A stretch of 64,000 bases of DNA from Erysipelotrichaceae bacterium 66202529 (GCA_017161075.1 CP046174.1:2232001-2296000), one strand, 5' to 3'. Shown: positions 34,840-44,625, counted from the stretch's first letter. Numbers and translations are program-made. Notes: a model not told the origin generated them from the letters alone.

Positions 34840-35095
34840 CTATGCAAATGATTCTAAGCCAGATTGCTATATCATGGTCGTGCTAACTCAACTTCTTGCA
34901 GATTGCAATATATAAGAGACAGGGTGGTGTCAAGCATGGACGATGAACGTTCGTATAAGCGCTGAGATTTTTTCTTCATGGTAGCTGGAAGCCATAACAG
35001 TCGTCTGCATATTCTGAAATATCCAGCGGAAATGCTTTCATAAATCACAGATGAAACAACTTTCAAAAAAAGATGTTTATTTTTTACATGAAGTG
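34840..35095. other. Gap before purA without visible gene
   Basis: About 255 bp with no supported frame, repeat or riboswitch-like fold. The sequence is AT-rich toward the purA promoter. Confidence 0.5.
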
Positions 35096-35104
35096 TGCTA
35101 TATT
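35096..35104 (+). promoter_or_regulatory. Extended -10 promoter of purA
   Basis: TGCTATATT (TG-n-TATAWT), 62 bp before the purA start; -35 match 3/6. Confidence 0.45.
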
Positions 35105-35165
35105 AGTAAAGGATTTTTTTAAAAGTATCAAGCTGCTTTGAAAATACCCGTGAGGAGGAATTTTT

Positions 35166-36467
35166 ATGCCAGGATATGTAGTCGTCGGAACCCAGTGGGG
35201 GGATGAAGGAAAAGGCAAGGTTGTTGATTATCTGGGGTCCCGGATGGATGCGGTGGTACGCTTTCAGGGAGGGAATAATGCAGGTCATACGGTTGTCGTT
35301 GAAGATGTACCTATGGGCCAAAACCACAAGGTGGTGCTGCATTTACTGCCCAGCGGTGTGCTTCAAAAGGCTGCCTGCATCATCGGCCCCGGAGTCGTCG
35401 TTGATCCCTTCGTCTTTCTTGAAGAAATCAAACAGCTGGAGGATCGCGGTTTACAAACCGATCATGTAAAAATCAGTGACTGTTCCCACATCATTATGCC
35501 ATACCATGTACGTCTGGATGCCCTGATTGAAGCAAGTCTGAAGGATCATAAAATCGGTACAACGAAACGGGGAATCGGTCCATGCTATGCGGATAAATAT
35601 TCCCGTCAGGGACTGCGTATGGGAGATCTGCTTGATTTTGAAAGCTTTAAGAAAAAGCTGAAAATTGCAGTCGATATGAAAAATGTCACCTTCCAGAGGG
35701 TATATGATGATCCGGGCTTTTCCTATGAGGAGCTGGTTCAGCAGTTTGCACAAATAAGAGAGGCGCTGCTGCCTCGCATCATCAATGCTCAGATTGAAGT
35801 CAATCAGGCACTGGATGCAAATAAACAGGTATTGTTCGAGGGCGCGCAGGCGGCGATGCTGGATATCAATTACGGAAACTATCCGTATGTGACCAGCTCC
35901 TCACCAACCTCAGCTGGTGTTTGTACCGGGGCAGGTGTTTCACCGAAAAAGCTGGATGTTATCATCGGTATTGCCAAGGCATACTCCACGCGTGTCGGAG
36001 AAGGCCCGTTTGTGACCGAGCTGTTTGATGATATGGGAGAATGGCTGCGTAATCAGGGACATGAGTTTGGCGCAACCACCGGACGGCCAAGACGCTGCGG
36101 CTGGCTGGATGTCAATGTTGTACGCCATGCGGCTATGATCAACGGGTTAACAGATTTGGTCATTACCAAGCTCGACATACTAAGCGGATTAAAGAACATC
36201 AAAATGTGTGTTGCCTATGATGTAGACGGCGTACGCTATGATTATATCCCGAGCAATATTGAGGATTTATATAAGGCAAAGCCGGTCTATGAGGAGTTTG
36301 ACGGTTGGGAGGAAGACATTTCCACAATGAAAACCTACGAGGAGCTGCCTGAGAACTGCAAGACCTATCTGCGCCGTATTGAGGAGCTGTGCCATACGAG
36401 AATCTCGATGATTTCCGTTGGCCCAGAGCGTAACTGCAATATTTATCTTCATGAAATGCTGAAATAG
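35166..36467 (+). CDS. purA: Adenylosuccinate synthase
   Basis: 433 aa. It joins IMP and aspartate using GTP in the first AMP-specific step. GTQWGDEGKGKVVD (8-21), NAGHTV, GTTKRGIGPCYADK, GAQAAMLDINYGNYPYVTSS and TTGRPRRCGW are diagnostic. GAGGAGG precedes the ATG. The partner lyase purB is in this window on the other strand near 43 kb. The glnA promoter starts 3 nt after the stop codon. Confidence 0.97.
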   Translation: MPGYVVVGTQWGDEGKGKVVDYLGSRMDAVVRFQGGNNAGHTVVVEDVPMGQNHKVVLHLLPSGVLQKAACIIGPGVVVDPFVFLEEIKQLEDRGLQTDHVKISDCSHIIMPYHVRLDALIEASLKDHKIGTTKRGIGPCYADKYSRQGLRMGDLLDFESFKKKLKIAVDMKNVTFQRVYDDPGFSYEELVQQFAQIREALLPRIINAQIEVNQALDANKQVLFEGAQAAMLDINYGNYPYVTSSSPTSAGVCTGAGVSPKKLDVIIGIAKAYSTRVGEGPFVTELFDDMGEWLRNQGHEFGATTGRPRRCGWLDVNVVRHAAMINGLTDLVITKLDILSGLKNIKMCVAYDVDGVRYDYIPSNIEDLYKAKPVYEEFDGWEEDISTMKTYEELPENCKTYLRRIEELCHTRISMISVGPERNCNIYLHEMLK

Positions 36468-36470
36468 GAA

Positions 36471-36499
36471 TTGACAACTGCACTGCATTTTTGTAATAT
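36471..36499 (+). promoter_or_regulatory. glnA promoter
   Basis: TTGACA (36471-36476), 17-bp spacer, TAATAT (36494-36499). Start of transcription is expected near 36506, which is upstream of the terminator at 36517, so every transcript from this promoter must pass that terminator to reach glnA. Confidence 0.75.
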
Positions 36500-36516
36500 A
36501 TTACTGTTATAGGAAC

Positions 36517-36571
36517 AAAGGCGTTCTACAGGTGGAAAACATGGCTTTTCCGGATTTGTAGACGCCTTTTT
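36517..36571 (+). terminator. Attenuator-like terminator in the glnA leader
   Basis: AAAGGCG and TCTACA (36517-36523, 36525-36530) pair with TGTAGA and CGCCTTT (36557-36569), with one bulged T; an apical hairpin GGAAAA-CATGGC-TTTTCC (36534-36551) caps it, and five T residues end it. A competing hairpin TTCT-ACAGGT-GGAA (36524-36537) uses part of the 5' arm and has a six-base loop with A first and G fourth, the pattern bound by ANTAR proteins. Upstream, TGTT-ATAGG-AACA (36505-36517) has a similar loop. It could also serve purA readthrough. Confidence 0.75.
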
Positions 36572-36616
36572 CGTATAAGTAACCAGATGCCACACAGGAT
36601 AGTAAGGAGGATGCAT

Positions 36617-37888
36617 ATGGTAACAAGTGAACGTGAGATTATGGAATTTATTGAGGAATACGATGTGAAATTTATACGCCTTGCCTTTTTTGATCTGCTT
36701 GGTAATCAGAAAAATATCTCGATCATGCCACAGGAGCTGGAACAGGTGTTTGCGCACGGTCTGAGTTTTGACGCCAGTGCGATCAGCGGCTTTACTCTTT
36801 GCTCTGCAACTGCGGGCAGCTATACATCGGATTTGTTTCTGTTTCCGGATATTTCAACACTGACAATTCTTCCATGGCGTCCGCAGATTGGACGTGTTGT
36901 TCGTATGTATTGTGAAATCCGCTATCCTGATGGCAGCATATTTGAACTGGATGCACGTTCATTGCTGAACCGTTTAATGAAACAGGTCAGAAAACAGGGA
37001 TATCAGATCATGGCCGGTACGGAATGCGAATTTTATCTGTTTGAACGTGATGAAAATGGAAGGCCGACGCTGATTCCCTATGATGAAGCAGGATATTGCG
37101 ATATCGCCCCCCTGGACAAAGGAGAAAATGTCCGCAGAGAAATCTGCCTGGATTTGGAGGAAATGGGAATCCTCCCGGAACGCTCCCATCATGAGCAGGG
37201 GCCCGGACAAAATGAAATTGACTTTCGGTTCGACGAGGTTGTCACATGTGCCGATAATCTGATGAGCTTTCGCAATGTCGTGGATATGGTCGCTCTGTCA
37301 AACGGTTTAAAAGCCAATTTCCAGCCAAAGCCACTGCAGCAGAAGCCGGGAAACGGTCTGCATATCAATCTGTCCCTGTTTAAAAATGGAAGCAATCTGT
37401 TTGCACAGGATAACGGCAGATATATGGAGGCATTCACAGCGGGTATTCTGCGGCGTATTCGTGAAATCACAATATTCCTTAACCCGGAAAAGGAATCCTA
37501 TCTGCGCCTGGGAGAGGATAAGGCTCCCCGCTATATCTGTTATTCCTGCAGCAACCGCTCCGCACTGATCCGCATTCCGGCGGCAGAAGAACGCCGTACA
37601 CGGATTGAGGTGCGCAGCCCGGATCCTTCCTGCAATCCGTATCTGGCACTTGCCCTGCTGCTATGCGCAGGTCTGGAGGGCATGGAGGAACAGCTGCATG
37701 TATCTGCTGTCGATGAAAATGTATATTTTCATCACGAGGGACTGCAAAAGCTGCCGGTATCCCTAAAGGAAGCCATTGAGCTTGCCAGAAACAGCAGCTT
37801 TATTAAAAAGGTACTGGGAGAGCACCTGCTTCAGGAATTTCTGAAGATCAAAGAGGCAGGCTCCTGCTGTACAGACAATAACATATAG
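36617..37888 (+). CDS. glnA: Glutamine synthetase, type I
   Basis: 423 aa. It makes glutamine from glutamate, ammonia and ATP. The N-terminal beta-grasp (FFDLLGNQKNISI) is followed by catalytic motifs MAGTECEFYLFE, GPGQNEIDFRF, KPGNGLHINLSL, and AEERRTRIEVRSPDPSCNPYLA. I chose ATG 36617, 6 nt after AAGGAGG. The protein is slightly shorter than the usual 440 aa and has no adenylylation-type extension. Its leader holds a terminator and the next gene encodes an ANTAR antiterminator, which suggests control by antitermination. Confidence 0.95.
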   Translation: MVTSEREIMEFIEEYDVKFIRLAFFDLLGNQKNISIMPQELEQVFAHGLSFDASAISGFTLCSATAGSYTSDLFLFPDISTLTILPWRPQIGRVVRMYCEIRYPDGSIFELDARSLLNRLMKQVRKQGYQIMAGTECEFYLFERDENGRPTLIPYDEAGYCDIAPLDKGENVRREICLDLEEMGILPERSHHEQGPGQNEIDFRFDEVVTCADNLMSFRNVVDMVALSNGLKANFQPKPLQQKPGNGLHINLSLFKNGSNLFAQDNGRYMEAFTAGILRRIREITIFLNPEKESYLRLGEDKAPRYICYSCSNRSALIRIPAAEERRTRIEVRSPDPSCNPYLALALLLCAGLEGMEEQLHVSAVDENVYFHHEGLQKLPVSLKEAIELARNSSFIKKVLGEHLLQEFLKIKEAGSCCTDNNI

Positions 37889-37938
37889 CAAAATTATTGA
37901 TACAGCGTTAGGGTTGAAACAGGAAAGGGGAGATGGTC

Positions 37939-38514
37939 ATGTTGAATGTCATGCTGGTGAGTGCAAGTGATAAGACAACGGGCTTTCTGAAGGATTTTCT
38001 GAATATGGAAGATGCAATGAATATCACAACCTGCAAAACAGCTTCCAAAGCACGCAGAACCGCACTGGAAGCTGCCTTCGATATGATCATAATCAATTAT
38101 CCGCTTATGGATGAAACAGACTATGCGCTGCCGCAGGATCTGGCAGAAAAAAGCGATGCGTCTATCATGATCATGGTATCTGCAGAAACCTTTGACAATA
38201 TCTGCGATAAAATGGAAAAAGCGGGTGTCTATGTATTTTTAAAGCCTGTCAATAAAACGGTGCTTCTCTCCGTGCTGCGTTTTGCGATTCTGACACAGAA
38301 GCGTCTGCGCAGCATCCGTGTAAAAAACCGCTCTTTAAAGGATAAGCTTTCGGAAATCAAAATCATCGACCGGGCTAAATGTCTGCTGATGGAGCAGGAG
38401 CAGCTGAGTGAGGCACAGGCACACCGCTATTTGGAAAAGCGTGCCATGGATACCCAGCACAGCCGCCTGCAGGTGGCACAGCAGCTGCTGGATAAATATC
38501 AAATAAGTGAGTAA
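37939..38514 (+). CDS. ANTAR-domain regulator with degenerate receiver domain
   Basis: 191 aa from ATG 37939 (AAAGGGGA 7 nt upstream; ATG 37933 also possible). Residues 3-120 are a receiver-like domain, but the phosphorylated Asp is replaced by Asn53 ([10 protein letters not shown]) and the acidic pair is SASDK; Lys in FLKPVNK is kept. Residues about 128-188 form an ANTAR RNA-binding domain ([29 protein letters not shown]). ANTAR proteins bind paired loops in leader RNA and stop terminator formation. Placement after glnA points to the glnA leader as target. Such glnA-linked ANTAR regulators are recalled from solvent-forming clostridia, unverified here. Confidence 0.88.
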   Translation: MLNVMLVSASDKTTGFLKDFLNMEDAMNITTCKTASKARRTALEAAFDMIIINYPLMDETDYALPQDLAEKSDASIMIMVSAETFDNICDKMEKAGVYVFLKPVNKTVLLSVLRFAILTQKRLRSIRVKNRSLKDKLSEIKIIDRAKCLLMEQEQLSEAQAHRYLEKRAMDTQHSRLQVAQQLLDKYQISE

Positions 38515-38548
38515 TCAGGATGAAGGAATATATAAAGGAAGGTCATAT

Positions 38549-40153
38549 ATGAGTAAATTTATATTTGTAACCGGTGGTGTTGTCTCCGGTCTGGGAAAGG
38601 GCATCAGCGCTGCATCCCTGGGAAGACTGTTGAAGTCAAGAGGATTGAAGGTAACAGCTATGAAGCTGGATCCGTATATCAATATCGATCCGGGAACAAT
38701 GAGTCCTTATCAGCATGGGGAAGTGTTTGTGACTGAGGATGGCAGTGAAACCGATCTGGATCTTGGACACTACGAACGCTTTATTGACGAAAATCTGAAC
38801 CGCTACTCAAATGTGACAACGGGAAAGGTATACTGGAATGTCCTGAATAAAGAGCGGGAAGGAAAATACCTGGGGGAAACTGTACAGGTTATTCCGCATA
38901 TTACCAATGAAATCAAGGATTTCATTTATAAAGCACAGCAGGAAAGCGATGCTGATATCATGATCTGTGAGGTCGGAGGTACAACCGGGGATATTGAAAG
39001 TCTTCCTTTTCTGGAAGCGATCCGTCAGGTTGCACAGGATAAAGGAAGGGAAAACTGTTTGTTTCTTCACGTGACGCTCATTCCTTATCTGGAAAGCAGT
39101 CAGGAGCATAAATCCAAGCCGACACAGCATTCTGTCAATCAGCTGCAGTCCTATGGAATTTTCCCTGATATTATTGTCGCCCGCTGTAATCATCCGCTGG
39201 AGGAGGGAATACGGGATAAGATTTCACTGTTCTGTAATATTCCAAAGGAGTGTGTCTTTGAAAACCGGACAATGCCTTCCTTATATGAGGTGCCATATAT
39301 GCTGCAAAAGCAGGGGCTGGATGATATCGTCTGCAAAAGATTCCATATTACGGCACCAAAAGCCGATTTAAGCTCCTGGAGCACGCTGATTGCACAGGCA
39401 TCTGAATGTAAAGAGGATGTGACAATAGCACTCATCGGGAAATATGTCCGTCTCCATGATGCATATCTCTCCGTTGTGGAATCACTGTATCATGCCGGCT
39501 TGAAAAACAGGGTAAAGGTACATATCAAATGGATCGATTCTGAAAAAATTACCCCTGAAAGTATAGAAGGGCTGCTGCAGGCTTGTAACGGCATTCTGAT
39601 ACCCGGAGGATTTGGAACGCGTGGCATTGAAGGTAAAATACTGGCTGCCACCTATGCCAGAGAGCATAAAATCCCATATCTGGGAATCTGTCTCGGTATG
39701 CAGATTGCAGCGATTGCCTTTGCACGTACAGTGCTGGGCTTTGAGGATGCCAATTCCTATGAATTTAACCCGAATAGTGAGCATTTGATAATCCATTATA
39801 TGGCAGATCAGAGTGATGAGCAGGATCTGGGCGGCACAATGCGTCTGGGCGCATATCCGTCCAGCATCCATCCGGGTACACAGCTGTACCGCGCCTATGG
39901 GACAACGGAAATTTCCGAGCGCCACCGGCACCGCTATGAATTTAATAATCAGTATCGTGAACAATTTATTCAGCATGGAATGGATATCACAGCTACCTCG
40001 AAGGATGGCTCATTAGTGGAGGCTGTGGAAATCAGCGCACATCCGTTTTATGTCGGTGTGCAGTTTCATCCGGAATTCAAAAGCAGACCCAACCGTCCGC
40101 ATCCATTGTTTACGGATTTTATCGCCTATGCAAAGGCAAATAAAAAGCAGTAG
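38549..40153 (+). CDS. pyrG: CTP synthase
   Basis: 534 aa. The N-terminal synthetase domain starts [25 protein letters not shown] (4-28) with [16 protein letters not shown]; the C-terminal glutaminase has the nucleophile Cys in LGICLGMQ and His/Glu in QFHPEF. It aminates UTP with glutamine. I chose ATG 38549 because AAAGGAAGG lies 7 nt upstream; the upstream in-frame ATG overlaps the ANTAR gene. It probably belongs to the glnA transcript. Confidence 0.96.
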   Translation: MSKFIFVTGGVVSGLGKGISAASLGRLLKSRGLKVTAMKLDPYINIDPGTMSPYQHGEVFVTEDGSETDLDLGHYERFIDENLNRYSNVTTGKVYWNVLNKEREGKYLGETVQVIPHITNEIKDFIYKAQQESDADIMICEVGGTTGDIESLPFLEAIRQVAQDKGRENCLFLHVTLIPYLESSQEHKSKPTQHSVNQLQSYGIFPDIIVARCNHPLEEGIRDKISLFCNIPKECVFENRTMPSLYEVPYMLQKQGLDDIVCKRFHITAPKADLSSWSTLIAQASECKEDVTIALIGKYVRLHDAYLSVVESLYHAGLKNRVKVHIKWIDSEKITPESIEGLLQACNGILIPGGFGTRGIEGKILAATYAREHKIPYLGICLGMQIAAIAFARTVLGFEDANSYEFNPNSEHLIIHYMADQSDEQDLGGTMRLGAYPSSIHPGTQLYRAYGTTEISERHRHRYEFNNQYREQFIQHGMDITATSKDGSLVEAVEISAHPFYVGVQFHPEFKSRPNRPHPLFTDFIAYAKANKKQ

Positions 40154-40170
40154 CTGACTGCTGCTTTTTT
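40142..40170 (+). terminator. Terminator of glnA-ANTAR-pyrG
   Basis: AAAAAGCAG pairs with CTGCTTTTT around the stop codon, with a T-run at its end. Confidence 0.85.
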
Positions 40171-40296
40171 CGTGGATAAAAAAGGGAAAGACGTATGAAA
40201 GAGCTGTTTTGAAACATGACACTGTAAAATAAAATGTATAATATGAAATACCAGCAGTTCAGATTATTTCAAACGCAAAAAAGAAAGGATGAGATT

Positions 40297-41706
40297 ATGT
40301 TGAAAACAGAGGATTGGATGCAGGCAGATGATCTGCATGAGGAATGCGGCGTATGCGGGGTATATCACCAGGAAGAGGCTGCAGCACTGTGTTATTATGG
40401 TCTTCATGCTCTGCAGCACAGAGGACAGGAGGGCTGTGGTATTGCATGTTCGGATGATACGCTGCTGCAGCTGAAAAAGGGGCATGGATTGGTTCGCGAT
40501 GTATTCCATGAGGAGGATATCCAAAAGCTGAACGGCCATCATGCGATCGCGCACGTACGCTATTCTACAGCAGGTGGAAATGAGACGGAAAACATACAAC
40601 CATTGCTCGCCAAGCTGACTAACAATCCCTTCGCTGTGTGTCATAACGGACAGATTGTCAATGCACAGCGCTTGAAGCTGGAGCTGGAGAAGCAGGGCAG
40701 TATCTTTCAGGGCACCAGTGATAGTGAGATCATCCTGCATCTGATTCAGCGGGAAAGCGGCACCTTTATCGAACGTATTCAAAAAGCCTTTGCCCGATTG
40801 GAAGGGGCGTTTGCCGTTTTGATTTTGTGTTCGGATACCATCTATGCCATACGGGATCCCCATGGGTTAAGACCATTATCGTATGCGGCTTTGCAGGACG
40901 GCTATTGCATCAGCTCGGAAACCTGTGCCTTTTCCGTGATGAATGCAACGCTGCTGGATGATGTACAGCCCGGAGAAATTGTGGCCTTTACACCGCAAGG
41001 AATTCATAAAACACGCTATCATGAAGAAAAAAGCAGACATATGTGCGCCATGGAATATGTTTATTTTTCCAGACCGGACAGCGATGTTGAGGGAATCAAT
41101 GTGCATGATGCCAGAAGAAGAAGCGGCGTGGTCATGGCGCAAAAGGATACCGCACTGGAAGCTGATATTGTTGTTGGTGTACCGGATTCCTCGATCTCTG
41201 CGGCAATCGGCTATGCACAGGAAAGCGGACTTCCGTATGAAATCGGTCTTATTAAAAACCGCTACGTGGGACGCACCTTCATACAGCCAACACAGGCACA
41301 GAGGGAACGCGGTGTGAAAATGAAGCTTTCTGCTATTCAGGCTATTGTGAAGGACAGACGCATCGTAATGATTGACGATAGTATTGTCCGTGGTACAACA
41401 AGTAGAAGAATCGTCCGGTTGTTAAAGGATGCAGGCGCAAGGGAGGTGCATGTGCGTATCGCCAGCCCTGCCATACAATATCCATGCTTTTACGGTGTGG
41501 ATACCTCATCCAGAGAGGAGCTGATCTCCGCACGAAAGAATGTAGACGAGCTATGCGCCTATCTGCATGCGGACTCCCTGAAATTCCTTGCGATAGAAGA
41601 TTTGTATACAGCTTTTCAAACTACACATTTATGCTGCGCATGCTTTAACGGCAGCTATGCAACACCGCTGTATGATTATGAACAAGCTGACAAAAAGGAA
41701 CGATAA
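40297..41706 (+). CDS. purF: Amidophosphoribosyltransferase
   Basis: 469 aa. First committed step of purine synthesis, using glutamine and PRPP. The likely mature N-terminus is Cys17 in EECGVCG after a 16-residue propeptide. The PRPP motif reads IVMIDDSIVRGTTSRRI. Cys residues in HMCAMEYVYF, YPCFYGVD and LCCACFNG correspond to the 4Fe-4S ligands of the Bacillus enzyme, so it is the oxygen-sensitive Fe-S form. ATG 40297 follows AAAGGAT. It is transcribed alone and ends at 41763-41806. Confidence 0.95.
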   Translation: MLKTEDWMQADDLHEECGVCGVYHQEEAAALCYYGLHALQHRGQEGCGIACSDDTLLQLKKGHGLVRDVFHEEDIQKLNGHHAIAHVRYSTAGGNETENIQPLLAKLTNNPFAVCHNGQIVNAQRLKLELEKQGSIFQGTSDSEIILHLIQRESGTFIERIQKAFARLEGAFAVLILCSDTIYAIRDPHGLRPLSYAALQDGYCISSETCAFSVMNATLLDDVQPGEIVAFTPQGIHKTRYHEEKSRHMCAMEYVYFSRPDSDVEGINVHDARRRSGVVMAQKDTALEADIVVGVPDSSISAAIGYAQESGLPYEIGLIKNRYVGRTFIQPTQAQRERGVKMKLSAIQAIVKDRRIVMIDDSIVRGTTSRRIVRLLKDAGAREVHVRIASPAIQYPCFYGVDTSSREELISARKNVDELCAYLHADSLKFLAIEDLYTAFQTTHLCCACFNGSYATPLYDYEQADKKER

Positions 41707-41762
41707 GGCAGCTGTAAGCCTGCTTAGTATTTGTATAAGCTGAATCTATATAAATAATGTTG

Positions 41763-41806
41763 AAGGTCTGATTTTGGGCAGATAGCTCAGGGTCAGATCT
41801 TTTCTT
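41763..41806 (+). terminator. Terminator of purF
   Basis: AAGGTCTGA pairs with TCAGATCTT (one G-U) around a 21-nt loop, then TTTCTT. Confidence 0.7.
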
Positions 41807-42148
41807 GTATTATCATCAAATAGCAGGCAGTTATACAGGAGTGTTCCTATTTGCCCAATCTCTTATAAAGAGCAGCTCCAGCGTAAATCAAGTGGCATTC
41901 TAGTTTGCGTACTCATCTTGTGTTTGCTATCATCCCGTCTTTAACACTTGATAAAGCAGAAAAGGGAAGGGGGAAGACTCTTTCTAATTCTTGCTATAAA
42001 AGAATCAACCATTGATCCTTTTGTATCTCATGTTTCCTCCTTGTAGCTTTAAAGTTAAAAAGAAGAAAGGAGGTCAAGCTTGCTGGATGCTGTTTTGCAC
42101 ATATATGTAAGGCTGCTGATTTTCATTCATCCATTTTTACATAGGCAT
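41807..42148. other. Gap between convergent purF and purB
   Basis: No normal gene. CCTCCTT (42036-42042) and AAGGAGG (42067-42073) form an inverted repeat, so each strand shows a ribosome-site-like hexamer. On the plus strand AAGGAGG is 6 nt before TTG 42080, which opens a 35-codon frame ending at 42187 inside the purB terminator; on the minus strand GGAGG precedes an ATG with only eight codons. Neither is convincing as a gene. Confidence 0.45.
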
Positions 42149-42187
42149 AAAAAAAGAGCTCTGTATATAAAATGCAAAGCTCTTTAA
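42149..42187 (-). terminator. Terminator of purC-purB
   Basis: On the minus strand AAAGAGCT and AGCTCTTT pair perfectly and a T-run follows. Confidence 0.85.
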
Positions 42188-42234
42188 TCTATCTATGTTA
42201 TCTATGTGGAATGATAGAACTAAGCAGGATATGC

Positions 42235-43665
42235 TTATACATTGATTTCCGCATGAAGGCCCAATGCATCCTTTTCAGCCTCCAGGATTGGATCAATGCA
42301 TTCATTGAAAAATTCTGCTGTCTGACTTGGTGCACGTCCAACAAAATTGATTGGAGACATGATTGCTTTTAGCTGCTCCATATTCATCGGGAACATGTCA
42401 TCCGCTGCAATACGCTCCAGCAAATCATTGTCCAGCCCTTCCTCCTTCACCACCTTGCCGGCAGCCATGGAATGAACACGGATTCTCTCATGCAGCTCCT
42501 GACGATCACCGCCTGCCTTCACTGCATCCATAAGAATCATTTCTGTTGCCATGAACGGCAGCTCCTTCATCAGGTGGGCTTCGATGACCTTCGGGTACAC
42601 CACCAGACCATCTGTAATATTCAGATAAAGATCCAGAATACCGTCAACTGCCAAAAAGGCCTCCGGAATACTGATTCGCTTATTTGCGGAATCATCCAGT
42701 GTACGCTCAAACCACTGGGTAGCTGCTGTAATTGCCGGATTTAAGGTATCCGCTATTACATAATTCGCAAGGGAAGCCATACGCTCACTGCGCATCGGAT
42801 TTCGCTTATATGCCATCGCACTGGAGCCGATTTGTCCCTTTTCAAACGGTTCCTCCACTTCCTTCAAATTCTGAAGCAATCGAATATCATTTGAAAATTT
42901 GTGCGCGCTCTGTGCAATAGAGCCAAGGGCATTCAATATACGGGAATCCACCTTACGGGAATATGTCTGCGTAGAAACAGGGAAGGATTTCTCATAGCCC
43001 ATTTTCTGCGCTACCATCTGATCCAGCTGCTTTACCTTTGCCTCATCATTGTCGAATAGCTCCATAAAGCTTGCCTGGGTACCGGTAGTGCCTTTACAGC
43101 CGCGCAGCTTTTTGTTTTCCAGAAGAAAGCAAAGCTCCTCATAATCCAGCAGCAGATCCTGTGCCCAGATTGCCGCACGTTTTCCAAGCGTTGTCGGCTG
43201 TGCCGGCTGAAAGTGGGTGAAGGCAAGCACAGGCAAATCCTTATGCGCCAATGCAAATTTTTCTAACTCGGCAAGCACATTCACCAGCTTTTTCTTAATC
43301 AGCTCCAACGCTTCATACATGACAATCAAATCAGTATTGTCACCGACAAAGCAGGAGGTTGCACCCAAATGAATGATTCCCTTGGCATTTGGACATTGCT
43401 GACCATAAGCATATACATGGCTCATTACATCATGACGGACGATTTTTTCCCGTTCTTTTGCGACATCATAATTGATATCCTCTGCATGTGCCTTTAATTC
43501 CTCAATCTGTTCCTGTGTAATATCAAGACCCAGTTCCTTTTCGCTTTCCGCAAGTGCGATCCATAGCTTTCTCCATGTACGAAACTTCTTATCGTTGGAG
43601 AAAATACGCTGCATTTCTTCACTGGCATAGCGCTGTCCCAGAGGACTTACATATCTGTCGTTCAT
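42235..43665 (-). CDS. purB: Adenylosuccinate lyase
   Basis: 476 aa. It releases fumarate from SAICAR and from adenylosuccinate, acting after PurC and after PurA. The fumarase/lyase signature reads GSSAMAYKRNPMRSE (about 282-296), with catalytic His in HLGATSCFVGDNTD and in FTHFQPAQPTT. It has GAAAGGATG as ribosome site and follows purC by 39 nt, so both share the purC promoter. Length fits the longer eukaryote-like/clostridial PurB rather than the 430-aa Bacillus type. Confidence 0.95.
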   Translation of the reverse strand: MNDRYVSPLGQRYASEEMQRIFSNDKKFRTWRKLWIALAESEKELGLDITQEQIEELKAHAEDINYDVAKEREKIVRHDVMSHVYAYGQQCPNAKGIIHLGATSCFVGDNTDLIVMYEALELIKKKLVNVLAELEKFALAHKDLPVLAFTHFQPAQPTTLGKRAAIWAQDLLLDYEELCFLLENKKLRGCKGTTGTQASFMELFDNDEAKVKQLDQMVAQKMGYEKSFPVSTQTYSRKVDSRILNALGSIAQSAHKFSNDIRLLQNLKEVEEPFEKGQIGSSAMAYKRNPMRSERMASLANYVIADTLNPAITAATQWFERTLDDSANKRISIPEAFLAVDGILDLYLNITDGLVVYPKVIEAHLMKELPFMATEMILMDAVKAGGDRQELHERIRVHSMAAGKVVKEEGLDNDLLERIAADDMFPMNMEQLKAIMSPINFVGRAPSQTAEFFNECIDPILEAEKDALGLHAEINV

Positions 43666-43704
43666 CCGAAAACATCCTTTCTATGTAATTCTATAATCTG
43701 TATA

Positions 43705-44409
43705 TTAAATTCCCAGTCTGCGATATACTTCCTGGTATGCGTCCTCTACATTGCCAAGATCTCTTCTGAAGCGATCCTTATCCAGGTGATCATGTGTGTG
43801 AATATCCCAGAAACGGCAGGTATCCGGAGAAATCTCATCAGCTAAAACGATGCCGCCCTTATAGCGTCCAAACTCCAGCTTAAAGTCTATCAGTTCGATA
43901 TCCACAGCGGCAAAGATGCTTTTCAGCTCCTCATTTACAGCAAATGCCAGCCTTGTAATCTCGTCGATTTCCTCCTGTGTGGAAATACCGACAGCAAGTG
44001 CCATGTAATCGTTGATCATAGGATCTCCTAAATCGTCATCCTTATAGCTGAATTCCAGAATCGGACACTTCAGCTCCATACCTTCCTGCAGTCCCATACG
44101 TTTAGCGAAGCTTCCGGCAACCTTATTACGTATAATGACCTCCAAAGGAACGATTTCCACTTTCTTTACAAGCGTTCTTCTGTCATCTAGCTCCTCCACC
44201 AGATGCGTAGGGATTCCTTTTTCCTCCAGCTTCTTGAATAAGAAGTTCGTCATTTTGTTGTTGACAGCACCCTTTCCAAGAATTGTACCTTTTTTCTGAC
44301 CGTTGAAAGCCGTAGCATCATCCTTATAGTCAACAATGACCTGATCCGGATTCTCTGTCGCGAATACTTTCTTAGCTTTTCCTTCGTACAGCATTTCTAA
44401 CTCTTTCAT
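43705..44409 (-). CDS. purC: Phosphoribosylaminoimidazole-succinocarboxamide synthase
   Basis: 234 aa SAICAR synthase. [12 protein letters not shown] (about 8-19) is the ATP-binding start, and later [40 protein letters not shown] and [14 protein letters not shown] match. It supplies the substrate of purB next to it. GCAGGAGG precedes the ATG; a well-formed promoter lies about 80 bp upstream. Confidence 0.96.
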   Translation of the reverse strand: MKELEMLYEGKAKKVFATENPDQVIVDYKDDATAFNGQKKGTILGKGAVNNKMTNFLFKKLEEKGIPTHLVEELDDRRTLVKKVEIVPLEVIIRNKVAGSFAKRMGLQEGMELKCPILEFSYKDDDLGDPMINDYMALAVGISTQEEIDEITRLAFAVNEELKSIFAAVDIELIDFKLEFGRYKGGIVLADEISPDTCRFWDIHTHDHLDKDRFRRDLGNVEDAYQEVYRRLGI

Positions 44410-44488
44410 TCTGTTCTTTTCCTCCTGCTAGTTAAAAGTTAACTTCAGTGCAAGAATGGGTTTTTCTGCCCTTTTTTCTTACCATATT

Positions 44489-44517
44489 ATTATAGGTCAG
44501 CCCCTCATGCAAGTCAA
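44489..44517 (-). promoter_or_regulatory. Promoter of purC-purB
   Basis: On the minus strand TTGACT (44517-44512), 17 bp, TATAAT (44494-44489). The roughly 70-nt leader holds small hairpins (GGG / CCC and AGTTAA-CTT-TTAACT) but no terminator or recognisable PurR or guanine-riboswitch site. Confidence 0.8.
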
Positions 44518-44617
44518 GAATGCGCCGGATATTTGAAAACATTTTTCATTTACAAAGGATAAGTTTATGAAAAACGGCATAACCAGGGAAAAACTTCACC
44601 AAAACATCTTTTTTTCC

Positions 44618-44625
44618 TGTATAAT
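44618..44625 (+). promoter_or_regulatory. -10 region of murT-gatD
   Basis: TGTATAAT with -10 at 44620-44625 and a weak TTCACC 19 bp upstream; leader of about 60 nt to the murT start. Confidence 0.45.

Noticed and set aside
34840..35165. purA leader checked for a purine riboswitch or PurR box
   Set aside because: No three-stem purine riboswitch core and no PurBox pair could be seen.
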